This document shows positions 7,605 to 17,058 of a stretch of DNA of 24,109 bases, piece by piece. The notes under the pieces are model-generated. The model was not told the DNA's origin. It made no database searches and saw nothing but the letters and a program-made list of their open reading frames with translations. Within the stretch, counting starts at the first letter, position 1; the number at the start of each line of letters is the position of its first letter. The position numbers and the translations under genes are program-made. Source of the DNA: CAZEFK01 sp964511405 (lineage in GTDB: Bacteria > Pseudomonadota > Alphaproteobacteria > Elsterales > Elsteraceae); the NCBI GenBank assembly GCA_964511405.1, contig CAZEFK010000114.1, positions 1 to 24,109 of the forward strand, written 5' to 3'.

Positions 7605-9161
7605 ATGATGACCATGACCGCGACATCTCTGGATCGGGCGGTGGCCGCTCTGGCCGAAGCCCAGGGCGGCACCGGCGGCGCCGTGGCGGTGCTGCGGCGG
7701 GGCGAGCTGCTGGTACGCCACGCCTGGGGTTGGGCCGACCTGGAACGACGCCTGCCCTTCGGCCCAAGCACGCTGTTCCGCATCTGCTCCATCTCCAAGC
7801 AGTTCACCTGCGGCGTCCTGCTCGACGCCGTCGGCGATCCGGCGCTACTGGACGGCGAGGTGCGGGCGCGCCTGCCCAGGCTAGGGGATGCGGCGCCGAC
7901 GGCGGCGCAGCTGGCGCACAATCAGTCCGGCCTGCGCGACTACTGGGCGACCGCGATGCTCTGCGGCGCGCCGGTCGAGGGCGCCTTCGGGCCGGCCGAG
8001 GCCCGTCGCCTGATCGGCCTCACGCGCTCGCTGCAGTTCCGGCCGGGCACGCGCTATTCCTATTGCAACCAGAACTTCCGCCTGCTGGGCGAGAGCGTGG
8101 AGGCGCGCACCGGCCAGCCGCTGGCCGACCTGATGCGCCGGCGCCTGTTCGATCCGGCCGGCATGGAGACCGCGCTGCTGTGCCCGGAGACCGTCGCCAT
8201 GCCCGACGGCACCCAGGGCTACGAAGGCACGGTGGCCGACGGGTTCCGGGCGGCGGTCAACCGCATCCACTGGACTGGCGACGCCGGCATCGCCGCCAGC
8301 CTGGACGATCTGATCGCGTGGGAGCGCTTCATCGACCGCACCCGCGACGACCCGGGCGGGATCTACAACCGGCTGTCGGCGCCGGTCGCCTTCGCCGACG
8401 GCACGCCGGCCGCCTATGGCTTCGGCCTGAACCGAATGACCCTCCACGGCCGGGCCGCGACCGGCCATGGCGGGGCCCTGCGCGGGTGGCGCAGCATGCG
8501 GGTCCACGTCCCCGGGGAGCGCCTGTCGGTCGTGGTGCTGATCAATCAGATGGCGGATGCGCGAGCGGCCGCCGTCGGTTTGGTCGAGGCCGTGCTGGGC
8601 ATGCCCGAGCGGCCGCCGCCGCGCGCGCTGCCGGACGGCTGGTCGGGCGTGTACGAAGAGCCCGAGACCGGGCTGGTGGTGCGGCTGGAGCCGCGGCCGG
8701 ACCGGCGCATCGCGCTCCATTACGGCCAGCGCCCGGAGCTGCTGGAGATCGACGATCGGGGCGACGCCCGGGCCGACTCGACACGGCTCGCCCGGACGGC
8801 CGATGGCCTGCGCATGGAGCGTGGCGCCGACAACCTGTCGAGCCTGTTGACGCCGCTGTCCGGCGACGCCCCGCGCGACATCGAGGGCGTCTTCCGCTCG
8901 GACGAGTACCAGGCCGAGCTGACCTGCGCCGCCGCCGGCGGCGTCCTCTATGCGGCGGCCTCCGGCTTCCTGGGCCAGGGCATGATGGCGCAGCTGCTGC
9001 CGGCTGGCCCCGATCGGTGGCGCCTGCCATGCCCGCGGGCGCTCGACTCGGCAGCGCCCGGCGACTGGACGCTGCGCTTCAGCCGCGACGAGGCGGGGCG
9101 GGTGGCCGGCGTGCGGGTCGGGTGCTGGCTCGCCCGGGGCATCGAGTACCGACTGGTCTAA
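7605..9161 (+). CDS. dap: D-aminopeptidase (S12 serine peptidase, penicillin-recognising fold)
   Basis: 518 aa, against 520 for Ochrobactrum anthropi DAP, whose sequence it follows closely. The catalytic SxxK is S62-I-S-K65, the YxN is Y153-C-N155, and the HxG of strand beta-3 is H288-G-G290. The S62/K65/Y153 numbering equals that of the characterised enzyme. Other shared phrases are ICSISKQFTCGVLLDAVG, NQSGLRDYWA, GHGGALRGWR and the C-terminal VGCWLARGIEYR. The catalytic domain spans about 1-330; two beta-barrel domains (about 335-518) follow, as in DAP. The enzyme releases N-terminal D-amino acids (D-Ala, D-Ser, Gly) from peptides, probably in D-amino-acid peptide turnover. GAGG at 7592-7595, overlapping the stop of the FUSC gene, serves as ribosome site; ATGs at 7605 and 7608 are both possible. 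Confidence 0.92.
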   Translation: MMTMTATSLDRAVAALAEAQGGTGGAVAVLRRGELLVRHAWGWADLERRLPFGPSTLFRICSISKQFTCGVLLDAVGDPALLDGEVRARLPRLGDAAPTAAQLAHNQSGLRDYWATAMLCGAPVEGAFGPAEARRLIGLTRSLQFRPGTRYSYCNQNFRLLGESVEARTGQPLADLMRRRLFDPAGMETALLCPETVAMPDGTQGYEGTVADGFRAAVNRIHWTGDAGIAASLDDLIAWERFIDRTRDDPGGIYNRLSAPVAFADGTPAAYGFGLNRMTLHGRAATGHGGALRGWRSMRVHVPGERLSVVVLINQMADARAAAVGLVEAVLGMPERPPPRALPDGWSGVYEEPETGLVVRLEPRPDRRIALHYGQRPELLEIDDRGDARADSTRLARTADGLRMERGADNLSSLLTPLSGDAPRDIEGVFRSDEYQAELTCAAAGGVLYAAASGFLGQGMMAQLLPAGPDRWRLPCPRALDSAAPGDWTLRFSRDEAGRVAGVRVGCWLARGIEYRLV

Positions 9162-9173
9162 CGGCTGGTCTGA

Positions 9174-12053
<2,880 letters not shown>

Positions 12054-12214
12054 TCGTTGCGCCCCTCGAATGAATCGAAAACTTGCGACGGATATATCTA
12101 GAACACTGACTCTAACGAAGTCTTAAGCGCAGGCGCTCAAGGCCGCGTGACCGCTGCCCGGACTGGCCCTACCTTTGAGGGGGGCCGATGGTGGCCCTAT
12201 AGCGCGAGGCGCCC
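12054..12214. promoter_or_regulatory. Divergent intergenic region between hybrid kinase and pncA
   Basis: 161 bp separating two start codons. Bases about 12068-12125 are clearly richer in A/T than the rest of the window and include a GATATATCTAGA stretch (12090-12101), a plausible place for promoter elements in both directions. I could not fix a convincing -35/-10 pair. GAGGGG (minus strand) serves the TTG start of the kinase, and GCGAGG the ATG of pncA. Confidence 0.4.
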
Positions 12215-12850
12215 ATGGCCACAGTCTCCTTGTCCGACTCCGACCTGCTCGTCGTGGTCGACGTGCAGGTCGATTTCCTGCCGGGCGGCGCGCTCGCCGT
12301 GCCCGGTGGCGACGCCGTGATCCCGGCGGTCAACCGGCTCGCGGCGCGGTTCCGGCAGGTCGTGCTGACCCAGGATTGGCATCCGCCCGGCCATCGCTCG
12401 TTCGCCTCGTCCCATCCCGGCCGCCCCCCCTATGAGCGGATCGAGCTCGGCTACGGGCCGCAGGTGCTGTGGCCCGACCACTGTATCCAGGCGACGCCCG
12501 GATCAGCGCTGGCGCCGGCGCTGGCCGTACCCCATGCCGGACTGATCCTGCGCAAGGGCGGTCGTCCGGAGGTCGACAGCTATTCGGCGTTCTGCGAGGC
12601 CGATGGCACGCATACCGGTTTGGCCGGCTATCTCAGCGAGCGCGGCGTCGCCCGCATCGTCGTGGCCGGCCTGGCCACCGATTTCTGCGTGCTCTACACC
12701 GCGCTCGACGGCCGCCGCGCCGGCTTCGACGTGATCGTGGTCGAGGATGCCTGCCGCGGCATCGACACTGCAGGCTCGCTCGCCGCGGCCTGGCAGGCCA
12801 TGGCCCAGGCCGGCGTGCGCGTGGTGCGGACCGCCGACCTCGGGGACTGA
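12215..12850 (+). CDS. pncA: Nicotinamidase/pyrazinamidase
   Basis: 211 aa, typical length. The cysteine-hydrolase triad is visible: D16 in VVDVQVDFLPGGALAVPGG, K114 in LRKGG, and C158 in GLATDFCVLYTALD. The metal-site residues D54, H56 and H60 (TQDWHPPGH) and H89 (WPDHC) also match. The enzyme hydrolyses nicotinamide to nicotinate and ammonia in NAD salvage and activates pyrazinamide. GAGG lies a few bases before the ATG. It is divergent from the hybrid kinase; 101 bp separate it from the downstream epimerase-like gene, with a strong hairpin directly after the stop codon, so the two may be separate units. Confidence 0.95.
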   Translation: MATVSLSDSDLLVVVDVQVDFLPGGALAVPGGDAVIPAVNRLAARFRQVVLTQDWHPPGHRSFASSHPGRPPYERIELGYGPQVLWPDHCIQATPGSALAPALAVPHAGLILRKGGRPEVDSYSAFCEADGTHTGLAGYLSERGVARIVVAGLATDFCVLYTALDGRRAGFDVIVVEDACRGIDTAGSLAAAWQAMAQAGVRVVRTADLGD

Positions 12851-12869
12851 GGCCAAGGCCGCCTTGGCC
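12851..12869 (+). terminator. Hairpin directly after the pncA stop
   Basis: GGCCAAGG (12851-12858) and CCTTGGCC (12862-12869) form a perfect 8-bp stem with a 3-base loop, beginning at the base after the pncA TGA. There is no T-tract behind it, so it is either a non-canonical terminator or a 3'-end stabilising structure. Confidence 0.4.
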
Positions 12870-12951
12870 CAGCGATTCCGCGCGATCTTGGTCCTGTTCG
12901 CCGTTCCGCCGTCGCCGCAGGGTCGGGCGGTCGCAGCAACGGAGCGCTCCC

Positions 12952-13704
12952 ATGGCCCTGCGCATCGTCCTGGCCGGCGCCGCCGGGGCCGTCGGCCGGC
13001 GCCTGACGCCGCTGCTGGTCGAGGCCGGCCACCATGTCGCCGGCACCACCCGCTCGGCGGCCAAGGCCGAGATGCTGCGCGCGCTCGGCGCCGAGCCCGT
13101 TGTCGTCGACGTCTATGACGCCGACGCCCTGGCACAGGCGGTCGCGGCCGCGCGCCCCGACGTCGTCGTGCATCAGCTGACCGACCTGCCGCCCGGGCTC
13201 GATCCCGCTGCCATGGCCGCCGCGGTCGCGCGCAACGCCCGGATCCGCATCGAGGGGACGCGGAACCTGGTGCGCGCCGCCCGGGATGCGGGGGCCCGGC
13301 GGCTGGTGGCCCAGAGCATCGCCTGGGCCTACGCGCCGGGCCCCGAGCCACATGGCGAGGATGATCCGCTCGATCGCGGCGCCACCGGGCCGCGCGCGGT
13401 CACCGTCGGCGGCATCTTGGCGCTGGAGGCGCAGGTGCTGGGGGCGGGGCCGGTCGCGGGCGTGGTGCTGCGCTACGGACTGCTCTACGGCCCAGGGACC
13501 GGCGCGGACCAGCCGAAGGGACCGGTGCCGCTGCATGTCGACGCCGCTGCCGACGCCGCGCGGCGGGCGGTCGAACGGGACGTTGGCGGCGTGTTCAACA
13601 TCGCCGACGCCGGCGGCGCCGCCGCCATCGACCGGGCGCGCTGGACCCTGGGCTGGAGCCCGGAGTTTCGGTTGATCGCCGGGACGCCGCGACCGGCAGG
13701 GTGA
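12952..13704 (+). CDS. NAD-dependent epimerase/dehydratase-family protein (atypical SDR)
   Basis: 250 aa. The N-terminus carries the nucleotide-binding motif GAAGAVGRRL at residues 9-18 and a basic TTRSAAKAE segment after strand 2 that suggests NADP(H) preference. RPDVVVHQLTDLP, EGTRNLVRAARDAGARRLVAQS and LRYGLLYGPGT are usual for extended SDR-like sugar epimerase relatives. A classical YxxxK pair is not obvious, so catalysis is uncertain. GGAG at 12941-12944, seven bases before the ATG at 12952, fixes the start; the frame is open far upstream but only as an antisense-like extension of pncA. The last codons (GTPRPAG and stop) lie inside the duplicated fixL 3' fragment that begins at about 13676. 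The native C-terminus thus overlapped, or now borrows its end from, fixL sequence. Confidence 0.82.
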   Translation: MALRIVLAGAAGAVGRRLTPLLVEAGHHVAGTTRSAAKAEMLRALGAEPVVVDVYDADALAQAVAAARPDVVVHQLTDLPPGLDPAAMAAAVARNARIRIEGTRNLVRAARDAGARRLVAQSIAWAYAPGPEPHGEDDPLDRGATGPRAVTVGGILALEAQVLGAGPVAGVVLRYGLLYGPGTGADQPKGPVPLHVDAAADAARRAVERDVGGVFNIADAGGAAAIDRARWTLGWSPEFRLIAGTPRPAG

Positions 13705-13892
13705 AGCCGAAGACGGTGCCGCCGTCCTCGCGATCCTCGGCCCACAGCCGGCCGCCATGGGCTTCCACGATGGTCCGGCAGATCGACAGGCCCACGCCCA
13801 TGCCCTGGGGCTTGGTCGTGACGAAGGGCAGGAACAGCTTGTCCTTCACTGCCGGCGCCAGGCCCGTGCCGGTGTCGGCGATGCTGACCTCG
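13676..13892 (-). pseudogene. Partial duplicate of the 3' end of the fixL-like kinase gene
   Basis: This stretch matches 15414-15630 base for base at a constant offset of 1738, with roughly nine substitutions counted by eye in about 210 bp. It encodes, on the minus strand, the end of a HATPase domain: ADTGTGLAP, KDKLFLPFVTTKPQGMGVGLS and AHGGRLWAEDRE. This corresponds to about residues 425-495 of the kinase at 15414-16901. The kinase stop codon is lost (tca changed to tcg at 13676-13678), and the PAS and HisKA parts are absent. Beyond 13892 the match continues only loosely after a 12-base gap. It is a gene fragment, not a functional kinase. Confidence 0.88.
13679..13892. repeat. Direct repeat copy A (left), 214 bp
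   Basis: Left copy of the long direct repeat; partner at 15417-15630, same orientation, about 95% identical by eye. The two copies bound a 1.5-kb accessory islet. The left edge coincides with the position of the fixL stop codon and the end of the epimerase-like gene. Confidence 0.9.
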
Positions 13893-13894
13893 CC

Positions 13895-14087
13895 CCCGCC
13901 GGCGGCACCCCCACCGCCGCCCACGGTGAGCGCCAACGGCATCACCATGACATCGGGCGCGGTCGTGCCGAACACCGCACCGGTGTCGGGCATCAACCAA
14001 ATCATCGCCGGCAACGTCTCCGGGCCCGAGCTGCGCGACACCCGGTACCGGTCGCTCGACCGGCCTGGCTACAACTTCATCGACTAG
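13895..14087 (+). pseudogene. Unrecognised C-terminal coding tail with proline-rich junction
   Basis: A rightward frame ending at the TAG at 14085-14087 reads PPPAAPPPPP and then about 53 residues ending RYRSLDRPGYNFID. From about 13926 onward nearly every third codon position is G or C, which is strong evidence of genuine coding sequence. The same frame upstream (from an ATG at 13701) is simply the antisense of the fixL fragment and is not credible protein. I therefore read this as the 3' end of a gene whose front has been replaced by the fixL duplicate. I recognise no family. An 18-codon ORF follows at 14097-14153 (MLSDLTYRLF...) and is too short to call. Confidence 0.4.
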
Positions 14088-14178
14088 CGATCCGCGATGC
14101 TGAGCGACCTCACCTACCGGCTTTTTGGCCAGCGAACGCGTCGCCAGGCCTGACCCGAGCGGCGTCCGCGGATTGGGC

Positions 14179-14328
14179 TCACCTGGAGCGGCGCTCGGGT
14201 GTTGTCGCCGGATCCTGGCGCCTGAGAGGGGCCCGCGTCGAGCGGAGGTAGAGTTGGGCGGCACCGACCCCGATGACCAGGACGATCGTTGGCGCGATCA
14301 CAAACGCAACCCAGGCTAGATCGGTCAT
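14179..14328 (-). CDS. Tiny single-helix membrane protein
   Basis: 49 aa: a short N-terminus (MTDLAW), one strong transmembrane helix at about residues 7-28 (VAFVIAPTIVLVIGVGAAQLYL) and a basic tail. The ATG at 14328 has an excellent ribosome site, GGGAGG, six bases upstream. It overlaps the stop of the upstream small gene as ATGA (14325-14328), so the two are translationally coupled. The function is unknown. The tight coupling suggests a two-component membrane complex. Confidence 0.6.
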   Translation of the reverse strand: MTDLAWVAFVIAPTIVLVIGVGAAQLYLRSTRAPLRRQDPATTPERRSR

Positions 14329-14549
14329 CGAAGCCCTCCCAGCACCATTCGCGTCTGCCAATGTAGAACCACGGCCACCGCGAACCAATAGGCCATACCA
14401 GCGCCCAGCGGGAGGGCGTCGACCATGGTTCCCAGCCCATAAACAAACCCGGCGGCGGGCGCGGCGATCCCAACCGTGAAGCAACTGGTAGACATCCGAT
14501 CCAACGCTCCGGCCAGCAGTTTCGTCCGCTCATTGTGGATGATGCTCAA
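14325..14549 (-). CDS. Small membrane protein, first of a coupled pair
   Basis: 74 aa if started at the TTG at 14549, which has GGAG nine bases upstream and yields an N-terminus MSIIHNERTKLLAGALDRMST. The next in-frame ATG would remove the amphipathic NERTKLLAGALDR segment. As I recall, that segment resembles the start of a family of small uncharacterised alphaproteobacterial membrane proteins. Two hydrophobic helices follow (about residues 20-40 and 47-66), ending in HWQTRMVLGGLR. Its stop overlaps the next start by ATGA. It lies inside the islet bounded by the fixL repeats, with somewhat lower GC than the flanks. The function is unknown. Confidence 0.55.
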   Translation of the reverse strand: MSIIHNERTKLLAGALDRMSTSCFTVGIAAPAAGFVYGLGTMVDALPLGAGMAYWFAVAVVLHWQTRMVLGGLR

Positions 14550-14631
14550 GGCGGGGATCTCCGCGGCTCGGCTTCCTCGACAAGCTCGACGCCGAGCTCG
14601 GTGAAGGGACCATTTCCGGATCCGTTGGTTG

Positions 14632-14802
14632 GTGAGCGGCAATATCGTCAGGCTGAACAGCGGCTGCCCCGACTGTCTGTTAGCCGATCTCAAGGACGAC
14701 ACCGTCGTGATCGGCTGGCGCGACGCAACCGGTGCCCAGGAGATGACACTGCCGCGGCTCTGCGTGTCTCTCGTCGGGCGAGGCGATTGCGTCATCCGCT
14801 GA
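14632..14802 (+). CDS. DUF2158/YodC-like small protein
   Basis: 56 aa from the GTG at 14632; a TTG at 14629 is equally possible, and the frame is closed by a TGA at 14602-14604. The pattern SGNIVRLNSGCP...TVVIGWRDATGAQ...LPRLCV matches the DUF2158 outline (G-x-x-V-x-L-x-S-G, then a W-x-D-x-x-G turn and a late P-x-x-x-L). These are small beta-rich proteins of unknown role, often in accessory DNA. Third codon positions are mostly G/C, which supports real coding. There is no good ribosome site, so it may be silent or have lost its leader. Confidence 0.5.
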   Translation: MSGNIVRLNSGCPDCLLADLKDDTVVIGWRDATGAQEMTLPRLCVSLVGRGDCVIR

Positions 14803-14949
14803 TCGCCCTTGTTTCGATCGGTGGCATCGCAGTAATGGGCGCGCTCGCGTTGGTTATCCGCAACCCACGATCGAGGGTGATGCTCAGATCAGGTCATCGA
14901 AATCGAGCTTGCGCGTTCATTCGTAGATCCCTCCTCTCGGTCCGATGGC
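14803..14949. other. Islet spacer without a supported gene
   Basis: 147 bp between the DUF2158-like ORF and the antitoxin stop. On the minus strand AGGAGGG at about 14933-14939 is followed by an ATG at about 14923 that opens only eight codons. A neighbouring frame reads RKLDFDDLI and stop, which looks like the end of a lost protein. On the plus strand there is one hydrophobic stretch (IALVSIGGIAVMGALALVI). I see only debris here. Confidence 0.35.
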
Positions 14950-15330
14950 TCACGAACCGGCGAGCACCTGGCGCGCGCGCTCCGGATCGTTGGCGATCAG
15001 GCGGAGGACGCTGATCGAGGCCTGATCAGGCGACCGGATGCCCTGTTCCCAGTTCCTGATGGTCGCCGGCGGGATGCCGAACGAGCGGCCGAACTCCGCT
15101 TGCGACATGCCCAGCGTCGAACGCAAGAGCTTCACCTTGTAGGAGATCTCGGCCTGCACCTGAGGGGTGAACAGGATCTTCAAGTCGACCTCGGTCATCT
15201 CGCGGGCGCAGTCGGGATCCGCCTCGATTTGGCGCCGGATGTCCGCATCGGTCATGGCGTCGATCCTGGCCCAGTCGACCTCGGCCAAGGCCTTTTCGAT
15301 CATCTCGGGCGTCGCCCTCACAGGCGCCAT
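14950..15330 (-). CDS. XRE-type helix-turn-helix antitoxin (BrnT-partner type)
   Basis: 126 aa. The N-terminal part (EKALAEVDWARIDAMTDADIRRQIEADPD) has the D-W-x-R-x-D-A-x-T-D-x-D-I-x-R pattern shared by BrnA and the HTH antitoxins that accompany BrnT ribonucleases. Residues about 64-105 are an XRE HTH (LRSTLGMSQAEFGRSFGIPPATIRNWEQGIRSPD). The ATG at 15330 has GGAGG seven bases upstream and overlaps, by 13 bases in another frame, the stop of a truncated BrnT reading frame. This is the usual toxin-first, overlapping order. With the toxin truncated, this antitoxin is an orphan that may still repress its own promoter, if one remains, or act on a related toxin elsewhere. Confidence 0.82.
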   Translation of the reverse strand: MAPVRATPEMIEKALAEVDWARIDAMTDADIRRQIEADPDCAREMTEVDLKILFTPQVQAEISYKVKLLRSTLGMSQAEFGRSFGIPPATIRNWEQGIRSPDQASISVLRLIANDPERARQVLAGS

Positions 15331-15413
15331 TTCCGTTCCTCCATGTCGCCGGCACGCCGAACCGAGATGATCCGGCATACGTCGCCGTCCATCAGATATA
15401 CGCATGCGCCGGG
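15318..15413 (-). pseudogene. Truncated BrnT-family toxin, C-terminal remnant
   Basis: In the frame ending at the TGA at 15318-15320, the last ~31 codons read VYLMDGDVCRIISVRRA... and end MEERKWRL. VY-x3-G-x3-RIIS-x-RRA is the hallmark C-terminal strand/helix of BrnT toxins (RIISARRA in typical members). Upstream the frame meets the TGA at 15414-15416, which is the stop codon of the fixL-like gene. The catalytic N-terminal two thirds are therefore gone and the remnant cannot be a working ribonuclease. The 13-base overlap with the antitoxin start preserves the original operon structure. Confidence 0.75.
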
Positions 15414-16901
15414 TCACCGGGGCGCCGCGACCGGCAGGGTGAAGCGGAAGACGGTGCCGCCGCCCTCGCGATCCTCCGCCCACAGCCGGCCGCCATGGGC
15501 GTCCACGATGGTCCGGCAGATCGACAGGCCCACGCCCATGCCCTGGGGCTTGGTCGTGACGAAGGGCAGGAACAGCTTGTCCTTCACCGCCGGCGCCAGG
15601 CCCGAGCCGGTATCGGCGATGCTGATCTCGGCCCAGCCGTCGCCCCCGCTGGCGGTACGGACCGGCACGGCCGTAACCGTCAGCTCGCGCCGCGGCCGGT
15701 CCACCATGGCTTCGACGGCGTTGCGCAGCAGGTTGAACAGCACCTGCTGGACCTGGACCTTGTCGATGACGATCGGGCCCAGGCCAGGGGCCAGCCGCAT
15801 CTCCAGCTTGATGCCGTGGCTGCCGGTGCCGACCAGGGCCAAGGCGACCGCTTCCTCGATGGTCTGGGTGGGATCCTCGGCCTGGTGCAAGGCGTCGCCC
15901 TTCTTCACGTAGGCGCGCAGCCGCCGGATGATTTGGTTGGCACGCTCGGCCTGCTCGGCGACCTTCTCCAGTGTGGCGACCGCCCGGCCGGTGTCGCCCG
16001 TGGCCAGCAGGCGGTGCGCCGCCCGGGCATAGTTGGCGATCGCCGCCAGCGGCTGGTTGACCTCATGGGCCAGCGCCGAGACCATCTGGCCAAGTTCGGT
16101 CAGGCGCGACACGTGGGCGAGCTCGGTCTGCATCTCCTGCAGGCGGCGCTCGCGGTCGCGGCGCTCGGTCAGGTCGCGGACGAACCCCGTGAACAGGGTC
16201 TCGTCGTCGCCGGCGACTTCGCCGACCGACAGCTCCATGGGAAAGGTGCTGCCGTCCTTGCGCTGGGCGGTGACGACCCGGCCGATTCCGATGATCCGCC
16301 GCTCGCCCGTTTCAAGGTAGCGGGCCAGGAAGCCGTCATGTGCATCGCGATAGGGCGGAGGCATCAGGATCGAGACGTCGCGGCCCAGGATCTCGGCCTC
16401 GGTGTAGCCGAACTGCCGCTCGGCGGTGCGGCTGAACGACAGGATCCGGCCGGCCTGGTCGATGACGATCATGGCGTCGGGCACGGTCTCCAGGATCGAG
16501 CGGAGCTGCGCCTCGCGCCGCCTTGCCTCGGCCGCCATGCGGTTGCGCTCGGTGATGTCGCGAATGATCTTGGAGGCGCCGACGACCGCACCGCCCCGGT
16601 CCAGGATCGGCGACAGGGTCAGCGAGATCACGACGTCGGACCCGTCCTTGCGGCGGCGGACGGTCTCGTAGTGCTCGACCGGCTCGCGACGGCGCAGCCG
16701 GTCGAGCAGCACGTCTTCCTCGTCGATGCGGTCGGGAGGAAACAGGCAGTCGGACGAGCGGCCGACGATCTCGGCCGCGCTCCAGCCGAACAGCCGCTCG
16801 GCGGCGCGGTTCCAGCTGATGACGATACCGTCGAGGGTCTTGCCGATGATCGCGTCGTTGGAGGATTCGACGATCGCGACCAAATGTTCGGCATCGGCCA
16901 T
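15414..16901 (-). CDS. fixL: FixL-like haem oxygen-sensor histidine kinase
   Basis: 495 aa from the ATG at 16901, against 505 for Bradyrhizobium FixL; in-frame ATGs at 16916 and 16997 are possible, but only 16901 has even a partial site (GGCGGG). Order: PAS-A about 5-118, haem PAS-B about 130-248, HisKA with H279 in ALAHEVNQPLAAI, HATPase about 375-495 (N394, ADTGSGLAP, GMGVGLS). In PAS-B, H188 (RDAHDGFLARY) aligns with haem ligand H200 of B. japonicum FixL, R194 with R206, and R208 (RIIGIGR) with R220, so haem and O2 sensing should be intact. There is no transmembrane segment. FixL phosphorylates FixJ when O2 falls; no fixJ is adjacent. Downstream lies directly the BrnT remnant, and the last 214 bp are duplicated at 13679-13892. 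Confidence 0.85.
   Translation of the reverse strand: MADAEHLVAIVESSNDAIIGKTLDGIVISWNRAAERLFGWSAAEIVGRSSDCLFPPDRIDEEDVLLDRLRRREPVEHYETVRRRKDGSDVVISLTLSPILDRGGAVVGASKIIRDITERNRMAAEARRREAQLRSILETVPDAMIVIDQAGRILSFSRTAERQFGYTEAEILGRDVSILMPPPYRDAHDGFLARYLETGERRIIGIGRVVTAQRKDGSTFPMELSVGEVAGDDETLFTGFVRDLTERRDRERRLQEMQTELAHVSRLTELGQMVSALAHEVNQPLAAIANYARAAHRLLATGDTGRAVATLEKVAEQAERANQIIRRLRAYVKKGDALHQAEDPTQTIEEAVALALVGTGSHGIKLEMRLAPGLGPIVIDKVQVQQVLFNLLRNAVEAMVDRPRRELTVTAVPVRTASGGDGWAEISIADTGSGLAPAVKDKLFLPFVTTKPQGMGVGLSICRTIVDAHGGRLWAEDREGGGTVFRFTLPVAAPR
15417..15630. repeat. Direct repeat copy B (right), 214 bp, inside fixL 3' end
   Basis: Right copy of the direct repeat, within the intact kinase gene; partner at 13679-13892. 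Homology stops abruptly at the fixL stop codon, where the BrnT remnant begins. Confidence 0.9.
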
Positions 16902-17058
16902 GTGCCCGCCGCTCATCTTATGGTACGATACGAGGTTGGTTCCATTGGCGTACTGGTCGGACAGCCCGCAGGGCAGTTCACCCGCCGTTATGGTCATGGG
17001 GTCGATCGAAGCGCGTCAAGGTGGGGATGCCCGAGAGGGTCTGCGAAATCCGACCGCA

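Noticed and set aside
5476..7767. 763-codon open frame on the minus strand
   Set aside because: It is antisense to the FUSC and dap genes, repetitive in Arg/Gln/Gly/Ala, with no recognisable domain.
13701..14087. 128-codon plus-strand ORF as a complete gene
   Set aside because: The first ~60 codons are the antisense of the duplicated fixL fragment, and the same antisense frame exists opposite intact fixL. Only the last ~53 codons look coding.
14097..14153. 18-codon ORF (MLSDLTYRLF...) resembling the start of large MacB-like permeases
   Set aside because: It is too short and lacks a ribosome site; resemblance over ten residues is not enough to call a gene remnant.
14535..15014. 159-codon plus-strand ORF
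   Set aside because: It crosses several better-supported features in other frames, is rich in Arg/Ser, and has no motif beyond one hydrophobic stretch.
13676..15630. Insertion sequence or integron as the source of the islet
   Set aside because: There is no transposase, integrase, terminal inverted repeats or short target-site duplications; the boundary repeat is protein-coding kinase sequence.
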